A stretch of DNA of 64,000 nt, from assembly GCA_016745215.1 (NCBI GenBank), contig CP050890.1:7209001-7273000 (forward strand). The letters are read 5' to 3'. The position numbers and the translations under genes are program-made. The stretch is from Thiohalocapsa sp. PB-PSB1. Lineage in GTDB: Bacteria; Pseudomonadota; Gammaproteobacteria; Chromatiales; Chromatiaceae. This document shows positions 56,201-62,012 of the stretch, one piece after another. Each line of letters opens with the position of its first letter. Position 1 is the first letter of the stretch. The notes beneath the pieces were generated by a model, which saw nothing but the letters and a program-made list of their open reading frames with translations, did not search any database and was not told the DNA's origin.

Positions 56201-56534
56201 GACCTACAGAATCACTCCCCCGGCGCAGGCCAGCGATACGCAGACCCTACATGGACAGGCGGCATTCGATCAAACGACGGTACCGATCGGCGGACAACGC
56301 AACTTACCCCCCGCCGGTTCCCTATGCGGCGATGCCAACAGAAGCGGTGCCACCGACATCATCGACGCCCTGTGGATCTCGCGCTACAGCGCGGGCCTTA
56401 ACCCGCAGCCGTTCGATGAGGTTGCCGCCGATGTGCAGGTACCGCCCAATGGCGTAAGCATCGTCGATGCCCTGTTATGCGCCCGCTTTGCCGCGGGATT
56501 GCAGACGACAGGAACCTGTCTGGGCGCCCCATAA
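50214..56534 (+). CDS. Giant secreted beta-helix / InlB-repeat / VWA protein with C-terminal dockerin
   Basis: The 2106-residue protein has a signal peptide (IFSHIAAIGLLVFAVATSAS). Two homologous right-handed beta-helix halves (~25-560 and ~645-1200) share blocks such as DRIQLVQGNYSGNFVY, GLEILGGYSAGCASRTIDP and LINNHFTGN. Each ends with the same DPSNLDAVDPLFAD..HLS module. InlB-type repeats follow each half (one near 566-640, three at ~1205-1430). A von Willebrand A domain (~1500-1680) has the MIDAS motif VIDTSGS. Two TPPSGTQ-type beta domains follow. The C-terminal dockerin (~2040-2104) reads CGDANRSGATDIIDALWISR and GVSIVDALLCARFAAGL, closed by GTC. The second calcium loop is degenerate (VQVPPNG). 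It is probably an adhesin or scaffold tied to the cohesin-bearing proteins. Confidence 0.88.
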   Translation: MNRNRIFSHIAAIGLLVFAVATSASDFCVDNVADLESALLTAQSNAQADRIQLVQGNYSGNFVYTSTEWHGLEILGGYSAGCASRTIDPENTVLSGAGGGNVLAVTAGLRADFTLEGVTLSDGDASADNGGGLMVVCPSDVTLARNILSNNSAATRGGGAYLETNARRVTLTDNRIIDNTNDGLYIAAAFVTLTGNRIHANSSEGVDISASGGLVSMSDNVVSANDGHGANLIAANALLNGNWFEDNGENGASVSAELTATDNRFDRNGGNGIWADRSMTLIGNGFSFNLGTGAYSAGRYSVSIVLEDNEFQGNLDRGVYSVSDYATLENNRFIDNQSSRSDGGGAYLAGSYSKTLINNHFTGNTASGNGGGAYLESSNRSSSTSTLVNNRFEGNFSTDLGGGAYLISHTAATLTNNSFANNDATRGAGLGLQLYSETASTQLVNNLFWNNAALLSADDLWIYNDTDNDGTASPLELMHNDFDQTQPAGLYVTLPISIDPSNLDAVDPLFADELLHLSAGSPLIDAGDDGAAALPATDMDGEARILDAAIDIGADEYSGVVHRYQLGVVKTGNGRVTSGDGRIDCGTSCSADYAPGTQVVFDASPDAGWDFAGWGGACSGTGRCIVQTTSGQTVTARFDQGLCIDSVAGLESALLAAQDNAQPDRIRLVQGSYSGNFVYNSTDRGALEILGGYSAGCASRTVDPANTVLNGAGAGTVLAVTADLGADFTLEGVTLSGGDDSADNGGGLRVVSRSDITLARNVLSNNSSTRRGGGAYLETGARVDLTDNRVVNNTGAGLSIDAKAAFVTLAGNRINTNSSSGVHITGSDSFISLSDNVIGSNSASGVSIHSRNASISLKANTIVANARGAYVYADKAFLIGNQFEDNSGDGAYVDDARLIATNNRFDRNGGNGIWADRSMTLISNSFSFNLGTGAYSAGSFSIVLDDNEFQGNLDRGVYSDSGSATLENNRFIDNQSSSGGGGGAYLAGPYYSKTLINNHFTGNSAGGNGGGAYVDSNGYNYTSTLVNNRFEGNFSTDQGGGAYLISLTTTLTNNSFANNEALHGAGLALELNSETADTDLANNLFWNNAALLSADDLWIDNDPDNDGTASPLELMHNDFDQTQPASLVVTLPISIDPSNLDAVDPLFADDLLHLSDGSPAIDAGNDAASELPATDMDGEARILGAAVDIGADEYSGSVLPLTLSVVTDGTGLGLVTSSPAGIDCGSDCSEPFAPGTVVDLTPNPNAGSILAGWTGCDSTGGDVCRVTMNGDRGVTATFNVFQATLSVNKIGTGGGVIASTPAGIDCGNDCNEVYPIGTAVELTATAGANATFVGWSGACSGSGSCMITMNGDLDVTASFDQIRHDLTINPLGAGTGSVISIPAGIDCGNDCTADFVQGQAVDLTASAAAGSEFVGWSGCDTTNGSLCSLVIGNDRVVSATFDLLVGACASMTIHQTDTTDCPDLRSILSIQDDQGQPVTGLIETDFSLDEDGIARAVQLEAGGERAVGLVIDTSGSLEDTDLANIRQACIDFIGLLSPGDRVAVYQFDYTANLLQDYTSDLSLAIDAINTLVSPGGNTALYDALFMAADDADTIGGSKGVVVLTDGQDNVSNRTVTEAVERAVDAGVPVFTIGFGSADAGVLTDIADRTGGLYYAGVDSDDLQDLLDRLGTVLNSQYVLLWQSGFPDGGRHGIAIEAQVSPSCRISATASYDQAGSPCQTSTCMAERSLPLGYAAELPIPVAVAVRPEDSVQTYALEDIPPAGMAVSNISDAGVLDNGKVKWGPFFDNLDRDLGYNITPPSGTQGSLGWSGLFSHDGVSEPICGDALLPEGLVHPADYGAAGDDWRIEINELTSYTSAWKTGTSWPRPPTSIPLPYAVNAGYLWQNGEDYHFDPLSDPPWEIGLIASPIPRAQRLATAEVLTDHALSYLNPEQYSPGSPVQVTLEITPPTGTQAYAVEETPPEGWAVSDISDSGTFAPQSNQIRWGLFFDDGFRSLTYRITPPAQASDTQTLHGQAAFDQTTVPIGGQRNLPPAGSLCGDANRSGATDIIDALWISRYSAGLNPQPFDEVAADVQVPPNGVSIVDALLCARFAAGLQTTGTCLGAP

Positions 56535-56795
56535 GCGAGGATTTAGAAACAATCTGAGCGATGCAGCGGAAGGAACGAGCGACGCAATACGCGAAATGCT
56601 CGAAAGAGGCGGGTCTTTCCTGTACCTATCGAGCATTTTCTCCGGGTGGCGAGGCTCCAGCCGCGTCACCCACGCGACGGAGTTCCAGCTTCGCGTCGCC
56701 AGGCGTCAGCAGCAGCGGGCACGCACGATTCGTGAAGCTGAAGCTTCATCGCTTAGGTGACGGGATTAGGCCTCGGAATAATGCGATTGCTATCG
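56535..56795. other. Flank of the IS701-like element
   Basis: No gene is seen. The segment 56708-56760 (CAGCAGCGGGCACGCACGAT, then TCATCGCTT) recurs in the same orientation at about 58872-58926, beyond the IS. Confidence 0.5.
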
Positions 56796-58252
56796 ACAAT
56801 ACCTTCGCCAAAAATTAGCGCCAAAAATTAGGTGGGCGACAGCCCGAGGTGATAGGTTATCCAGTTACTAATCCGAAGACCTATTCCCTCAGGAGGCTAT
56901 CGCCCATGCCCGACATTATGCTGATCTTGAGCTGCTTAAGCCAGAGCGTAGATAAGACGAGCCTTGGCCGTTTGGGTTGCGTTGTGGAAGGGCTGTTGGC
57001 GATGACGGGGCGGGTAACGATGCGGGGGCTATCGCGCTGGACCGAGCGCGGGGGAAGCTATCGGACGCTGCAGCGGTTGTTCAACACCACGCTCAGTTGG
57101 GGCCAAGTGCATTGGCTGGTGATTCGCCAGCACCTGCTGGGCGACGAAACGCAATGGTTGCTGGCGGGCGATGAAGTGGTGGTGAGCAAATCGGGCAAGA
57201 AGACCCACGGTCTGGATCGTTTTTTCTCCTCGGTGGTTGGCAAGACGATCCCGGGGTTGTGTTTTCTGAGCCTGTCGTTGATTAGCGTGCAACGGCGCTG
57301 TTCGTACCCATTGCGCCTGGAGCCGATTCTCAAAGAGACGGCCGCGAGCTGCCCGAAAGCGTCCAAAGCGGGTCGGGGTAAGGACCGAGGGCGGCCGAAA
57401 GGTAGCCGCAATGGCAATCGCCGGGAGGTGAGTCTGTCGCCCTATTTGCAGTTCGTTCAAGACCTTCTGCGCCAGGTGCTGGCACTGGTGTGCCAGACGC
57501 TGAGGGTGCGTTATTTCGTCTTCGACGGGGCCTTCGGCCATCATCAAGCGCTGCAAATGGTCCGTCGCACGGGCTTAGAGTTGATCAGCAAATTGCGCCA
57601 CAACAGCGCGCTGTATCTGCCCTATGACGGCCCCTACGCCGGGCGCGGCCCGCGGCGCAAGTACGGCAGCAAGCTCGATTATCAACACTTGCCGCCGTGC
57701 TTTCTCAAAGCCACTTCCGTGGAAGGACAGGTTCATACGGCCATCTACCAACTGCCCGTTTGGCACAAAAAATTCCCCGACCGGCTCAATGTCGTGATCC
57801 TCGTCAAGACCAACCAACGCACCGGTGCCCAGGCCCATGTCATCCTTTTCAGTAGTGATCTTGAGTTAGGCTACGAAGCGCTCATCGATGACTATCGCTT
57901 GCGCTTCCAAATCGAGTTCAACTTCCGAGACGCCAAACAGTACTGGGGCTTGGAAGACTTCATGGTGATCAAGCCAACGCCGGTCTACAACAGTGCCAAC
58001 CTGGCGATGCTGATGATCAACCTGTCCCAGATCCTGATGCAACCGGTGCGCGAGCACTGTCCGAGCTTTAGCGTCAATGACCTCAAAGCCCACTTCCGCG
58101 GCCGGAAATACGTCCTGGAGGTGTTAAAAATGCTTCCGGAAATGCCCGAAGCAAATATTATTGACCAAGCCCTTGAGCAGGCTGCAAATCTGGGGCGGAT
58201 TAATCAAGAACTTAGTGCAGCATGAGATCGGGTCATTTGGCGAAGGTATTGT
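56796..58252 (+). mobile_element. IS4/IS701-type insertion sequence, 17-bp inverted ends, 4-bp duplication
   Basis: ACAATACCTTCGCCAAA (56796-56812) is the exact inverse of 58236-58252. ATCG is duplicated on both sides (56792-56795 and 58253-58256). One intact transposase gene fills the 1457-bp element. It is the most complete IS in the window and may be active. Confidence 0.92.
56906..58225 (+). CDS. IS4/IS701-type transposase
   Basis: The ATG at 56906 follows CAGGAGG by ten bases; an in-frame start at 56849 lacks such a site. The 439-residue product has LLAGDEVVVSKSGKKTHGLD (first Asp), RYFVFDGAFGHHQALQMVRR (second Asp) and YRLRFQIEFNFRDAKQYWGL (Glu in the Y-x2-R-F-x-IE-F signature). The 4-bp duplication of its element favours the IS701 group over classical IS4. 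No damage is visible. Confidence 0.9.
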   Translation: MPDIMLILSCLSQSVDKTSLGRLGCVVEGLLAMTGRVTMRGLSRWTERGGSYRTLQRLFNTTLSWGQVHWLVIRQHLLGDETQWLLAGDEVVVSKSGKKTHGLDRFFSSVVGKTIPGLCFLSLSLISVQRRCSYPLRLEPILKETAASCPKASKAGRGKDRGRPKGSRNGNRREVSLSPYLQFVQDLLRQVLALVCQTLRVRYFVFDGAFGHHQALQMVRRTGLELISKLRHNSALYLPYDGPYAGRGPRRKYGSKLDYQHLPPCFLKATSVEGQVHTAIYQLPVWHKKFPDRLNVVILVKTNQRTGAQAHVILFSSDLELGYEALIDDYRLRFQIEFNFRDAKQYWGLEDFMVIKPTPVYNSANLAMLMINLSQILMQPVREHCPSFSVNDLKAHFRGRKYVLEVLKMLPEMPEANIIDQALEQAANLGRINQELSAA

Positions 58253-58968
58253 ATCGAATGTGCTGCTTGAATGGATTGTGTCGCCTGCGTTACATGGCTC
58301 CGGCCCTTTCAAGGTGCGCAAAAACAACATTCTGAATCACTCTCTTAGCGTCAAAGGCTCGCAGGCATCCGCAGCCGCTTGCCAGCTTGTCAGAAAGCAA
58401 ACACCGCAAAATCATGCGGTTGTGATCGTACACGTATCAACACCTTAAAAGGGCTGGTTACATGGCTCTTGAAGAGGAAGCCCGCGCAAAGGCGCAAAGG
58501 GAAGAGAGAAAGAGAAGTCGATGTAACCAGCGCAATGCCCTCTTCTCAGTCTCTACTGCTTGTATTTTCTTTGCCTCCTTTTTCTGTTCTTCTCTGGTTC
58601 TTTTTCTCTGCGCCTTTGCGTCTCTGCGCGAGATCTTTCTCCCCCGGCTGTGCACGCGTCATTCTTCCAAGGCGTTGAAGCAGCCAACGATGCCGTCCTG
58701 CATCAACGCGACGCCGAACTCGGGCGGTAGGCCGAGCCGAGATCGGTCAGGCGCAGATTGGTCTGGACCGGTTCTCCCCGCAGCCTGTTTATGGCGCCGT
58801 GAGCGCGCGATCGGCGCGTCGAAAACACATTTTTTCAAGATCCCCTTAACCTTCTACGAAGGCAGTACCCTCAGCAGCAGCGGGCGCCCACGATTCGTGA
58901 AATTGGAGCTTCATCGCTTCGGTGATGAAGCTGGAGCTTTGCCACCAGTGCACCGTTGCAAGCAACAT
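58253..58968. other. Intergenic region with a CGCAAAGG hairpin repeat
   Basis: About 715 bp. An imperfect inverted pair (GCGCAAAGGCGCAAAGGGAA near 58484-58503; CTCTGCGCCTTTGCGTCTCT near 58608-58628) forms a long hairpin related in style to the CAGAG repeats. Near 58900 there is a direct repeat of 56708-56760. Open frames here are repeat by-products. Confidence 0.55.
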
Positions 58969-59571
58969 TCACCGCTGCGCACTATCATTGCCCTCATGTA
59001 ATGCATCGCGGATGATGCCGATGGCATGTTCCAGGTGCTGGAATGCGTGGTCGCCATCCGGGTAGACCACAACCTGTCCGCAGTCGATATAGAGAGCTTG
59101 CGCGACTCGATAGTCGATCAACTCGTCACCCTGGTCCAAGAACAGCGTCGTCGGAACGCCATCATCGTCACCATCGCATGGATAGTGCACCGCGTAAGCC
59201 CTTGTGCCATTGATGGTATCCGCGCTCAAACGGTATTCCACACCCGCTGCCGTCGTCATCGGCTGATCCACGAAATCTGACAAGAGTTTCCAGGGTTCGA
59301 GCGCGGGATTGATCATGAACAAGTGCGAGATCGGGAACTGCCGCGCCAAATATTGGCCATAAAAGGCACCCATGGAGCTACCGATCAACACTGGTGCTGC
59401 CCCGGTTCGGGTGAGCTTAGCAAGCAAGAGCGTCAGTTCGGCAACCGCGGCGTGCGGACGATGTGCCGGATAATCCGGCACCAACAGGCTGATAGGCGCC
59501 AGCGCGTCACCTAGTTGCTTGGCCTTGGTCGACTGGCTCGAACTGTTCAGTCCATGTAAGTAAATGATCAT
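58969..59571 (-). CDS. YqiA/UPF0227-type alpha/beta-hydrolase esterase
   Basis: The ATG at 59571 with GGAG upstream gives the usual family start MIIYLHGLNSSSQSTKA; an upstream in-frame start would add 40 unrelated residues. The 200-residue protein has the oxyanion strand YLHGLNSS, the nucleophile elbow GSSMGAFYG (Ser66), the acid in LDQGDELIDY and the His in DGDHAFQHLE. The lid region NPALEPWKLL is family-typical. It is a cytoplasmic esterase of unknown natural substrate. Confidence 0.88.
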   Translation of the reverse strand: MIIYLHGLNSSSQSTKAKQLGDALAPISLLVPDYPAHRPHAAVAELTLLLAKLTRTGAAPVLIGSSMGAFYGQYLARQFPISHLFMINPALEPWKLLSDFVDQPMTTAAGVEYRLSADTINGTRAYAVHYPCDGDDDGVPTTLFLDQGDELIDYRVAQALYIDCGQVVVYPDGDHAFQHLEHAIGIIRDALHEGNDSAQR

Positions 59572-59731
59572 GACTTCTCCACCGTTTGTGTGCGGCAGCG
59601 TTCGTTGAATCTTTACACCGACTCTTGTGGGATGATCCCGATCCCGATGACAGAAAGTTTCCCGAGCTTGCAGGCCTGTCCCGCTCGCCACACCTGATCA
59701 AATTTAATTCGTCGAGTAAAGAGTACAGAAT

Positions 59732-60391
59732 ATGTCGGATTCCTCGATCCCAGAGCGATTACAGTCCTATCTCGACGAACTCGTGCCCGATCGTCCGCCG
59801 GAGTTACGCGCGATGGAAGCCTTGGCCGAGGCGGAAGGTTTTCCAATCATCGGCCCAGCCTGTGGTCAGGTCTGCTACCTGATCGCCCGTCTGATACATG
59901 CCCGGCGCATTTTCGAGCTTGGCTCCGGCTTTGGCTATTCCACGGCTTGGTTTGCCCGTGCGGTGCAGGAGAATAGTATTGATGATCGACCGCCGACAGG
60001 CGAGGTGCATCATACCGTCTGGGATCAGACCCTGTCAGATCAGGCCAGACGACACTTGAAAACCCTGGGGCTTGCCGATTGGGTGCGCTTTCATTGCAGT
60101 GAGGCGGTGCAAGCATTGCGTGACGTGGAAGGCCGTTTTGATCTGGTCTTCAGCGATATCGATAAACAGGGCTATCCAGATTCATTGCCGGTCATCGAGC
60201 AGCGATTGCGCCCCGGCGGTGTGTTGATTGTTGATAATATGCTCTGGAACAATCGTATTTTCGATCCCGCCAAGCGGGATGAGAAAACCGAAGGTGTACG
60301 CAAGCTAACACGCATTGTGGCCAACAGTGACCGCTGGATCGGCTCCATTCTGCCGATCCGCGATGGATTACTGCTGGCGATGCGTCGTTGA
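59732..60391 (+). CDS. O-methyltransferase, SAM-dependent (caffeoyl-CoA OMT-like family)
   Basis: The 219-residue protein has the SAM motif I FELGSGFGYSTAWFARAV, the motif around FDLVFSDIDKQGYPDSLPVI (metal-binding Asp candidates) and the post-motif RPGGVLIVDNMLWNNRIFDP, all in the usual order of the family. It starts divergently 160 bp from the esterase gene. Members methylate catechols or other small hydroxylated molecules. The substrate is not predictable. Confidence 0.9.
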   Translation: MSDSSIPERLQSYLDELVPDRPPELRAMEALAEAEGFPIIGPACGQVCYLIARLIHARRIFELGSGFGYSTAWFARAVQENSIDDRPPTGEVHHTVWDQTLSDQARRHLKTLGLADWVRFHCSEAVQALRDVEGRFDLVFSDIDKQGYPDSLPVIEQRLRPGGVLIVDNMLWNNRIFDPAKRDEKTEGVRKLTRIVANSDRWIGSILPIRDGLLLAMRR

Positions 60392-60479
60392 GTGCCCATA
60401 CTGAGGCGGTTTGTCTCTCTCCGGCAATCAATCGCCTTAGCGTCCGAAAACTAACCTGAAATCAGCCCAAATCGCACTT

Positions 60480-60746
60480 ATGACCACTGATCCTAAAACG
60501 CCAATGGAACAGGTGGAGCAGTTATATGAGAATCTAATCCTGCACTATGGCGACGGCGACCGGCGCGAATTGCGCGCCGCGGCGAAGCTTTTGCTGGTGG
60601 CCTTGGTAAAATTCCGAGAGCATGGCGGTTGCAACTGGTCGTCCTTGCTCGATGAGTACATCGACGCGCTCAAGAACGATCCGGTGAAATTCGAACGCAT
60701 ACTGGAAAGCAACCGGGCCACCTCCGCCGACGAACTCCTCGCCTGA
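60480..60746 (+). CDS. Small conserved-looking protein, unknown function
   Basis: This 88-residue, acidic, mostly helical protein (PMEQVEQLYENLILHYGDGD, then LRAAAKLLLVALVKFREHGG) has no signal peptide or metal motif. It lies 88 bp after the methyltransferase gene in the same direction. Its codon use fits the neighbours, so I take it as real. I do not recognise the family. Confidence 0.6.
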   Translation: MTTDPKTPMEQVEQLYENLILHYGDGDRRELRAAAKLLLVALVKFREHGGCNWSSLLDEYIDALKNDPVKFERILESNRATSADELLA

Positions 60747-60896
60747 CAGAGCCCGCGCCGCGGTTGACGCCGACTAAACGGCGCCCATCCGTTATACTGC
60801 CATTGCGCTGTGCTCCGCTCGGAATGCTGCTTTCCGTGCAATGGGCCAGCAAGCGATCAACGAGACCATCCTCCATCGACCCATCAGGAATCCCTT

Positions 60897-61802
60897 ATGG
60901 ATATTGCCCAGGCAAATGACGAGTTCGGTATCGACGGTGCCCTGCAGATCTGCGCTGGCAACGGCGGTTTTGCGGTGATTCGAATCCACAATGAGCATGC
61001 CCGCGCGGACATCTGCAGCTATGCCGGACAGGTGTTATCCTACCAGCCCGAGGGCGAAAAGGACGATTTGCTTTTCGTCAGTGAGCAGGCGCATTTCAAG
61101 CCCGGCAAAGCAATCAAGGGCGGTATCCCGGTCTGTTGGCCCTGGTTTGGTCCAGACCCGCACGGCCGCGGTGGACCGGATCACGGTTTTGTGCGCGCGC
61201 GGCAATGGAAACTGTTGCAGACCGAGATGATGGTCGATGGCTCCTGCCGGGTTCGTCTCGGCATCAAAGACAATGAGGCCAGCCACGCCTTGTGGGCACA
61301 CCCCTTTGCGCTGCAGATCGAAGTCAAAGTCGGCGCGACCCTGGATGTCGCTTTGATCAGCCAAAACCACGGCGATGCACCAATGATCCTAACCCAGGCA
61401 CTGCACAGCTATTTTAAAATCGGCGATATACGCCAAGCGCAGGTGCTTGGTCTCAGCGGTTATGACTATATCGACAAAGTCGGTGAAAGCGCGCAGCGCA
61501 GCCAGTCCGGTCCCATCAACTTCGACGGTCCTGTCAATCGTATCTATCTGGAAACCACCGAGGAGTTGGTGATCGATGATCCGTCTCTGGGGCGGCGTAT
61601 CCAGATCGAGCGCGAGGGTAGCCGCTCTGCTGTGGTTTGGAACCCCTGGATCGAACAGTCCCGCTCAATGCGCGACTTCGGCGACCAGGACTATCTGCAG
61701 ATGGTCTGCGTCGAGACCACCAATGCGGCAACGGATGCGGTGGAGCTGCCACCAGGCAATACTTATCGTCTCGCCTCGCGCTATGCGATTCGCAGGGATT
61801 AG
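60897..61802 (+). CDS. D-hexose-6-phosphate mutarotase (YeaD-like aldose epimerase)
   Basis: I chose the ATG at 60897, preceded by CAGGA; an in-frame start at 60810 lies in the presumed leader. The 301-residue protein shows the family signature GKAIKGGIPVCWPWFGPDPH, then DHGFVRARQWKL with the catalytic His, and ALHSYFKIGDIRQAQVLGLS with a second His and Glu region. It ends with a VCVETTNAA block. The enzyme interconverts anomers of hexose 6-phosphates in the cytoplasm. It probably belongs with the neighbouring housekeeping genes. Confidence 0.92.
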   Translation: MDIAQANDEFGIDGALQICAGNGGFAVIRIHNEHARADICSYAGQVLSYQPEGEKDDLLFVSEQAHFKPGKAIKGGIPVCWPWFGPDPHGRGGPDHGFVRARQWKLLQTEMMVDGSCRVRLGIKDNEASHALWAHPFALQIEVKVGATLDVALISQNHGDAPMILTQALHSYFKIGDIRQAQVLGLSGYDYIDKVGESAQRSQSGPINFDGPVNRIYLETTEELVIDDPSLGRRIQIEREGSRSAVVWNPWIEQSRSMRDFGDQDYLQMVCVETTNAATDAVELPPGNTYRLASRYAIRRD

Positions 61803-62012
61803 GCGATTGCCGGAGAGCAACAGACCAATTGGCGCCGGATAAGCCAGATGGTCTGTTTCTCCACAGAAATCGCCTTAGCGGCGGCCACGGCAGCAGGTCC
61901 AGGCAGCGACAAAAACGATCATCGAACTTGGAGAACCGTCGCAGCGGTGGATGTGCGCGCGCAACCGCGGGCAGATCGGCCGAACTCCGTGCGACATCAG
62001 CACAGATCAAGT
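61803..62012. other. Intergenic region upstream of glnE
   Basis: About 210 bp without a gene. No promoter could be fixed by eye. Confidence 0.4.

Noticed and set aside
32058..56534. A cellulosome in the strict sense
   Set aside because: No cellulases, other glycoside hydrolases or classical CBMs accompany the cohesin/dockerin modules in the window. The enzymes present are proteases.
58462..59001. Plus-strand frame of 179 codons
   Set aside because: It runs through the CGCAAAGG hairpin repeat and opposite the esterase end, and its translation is low-complexity with no motif.
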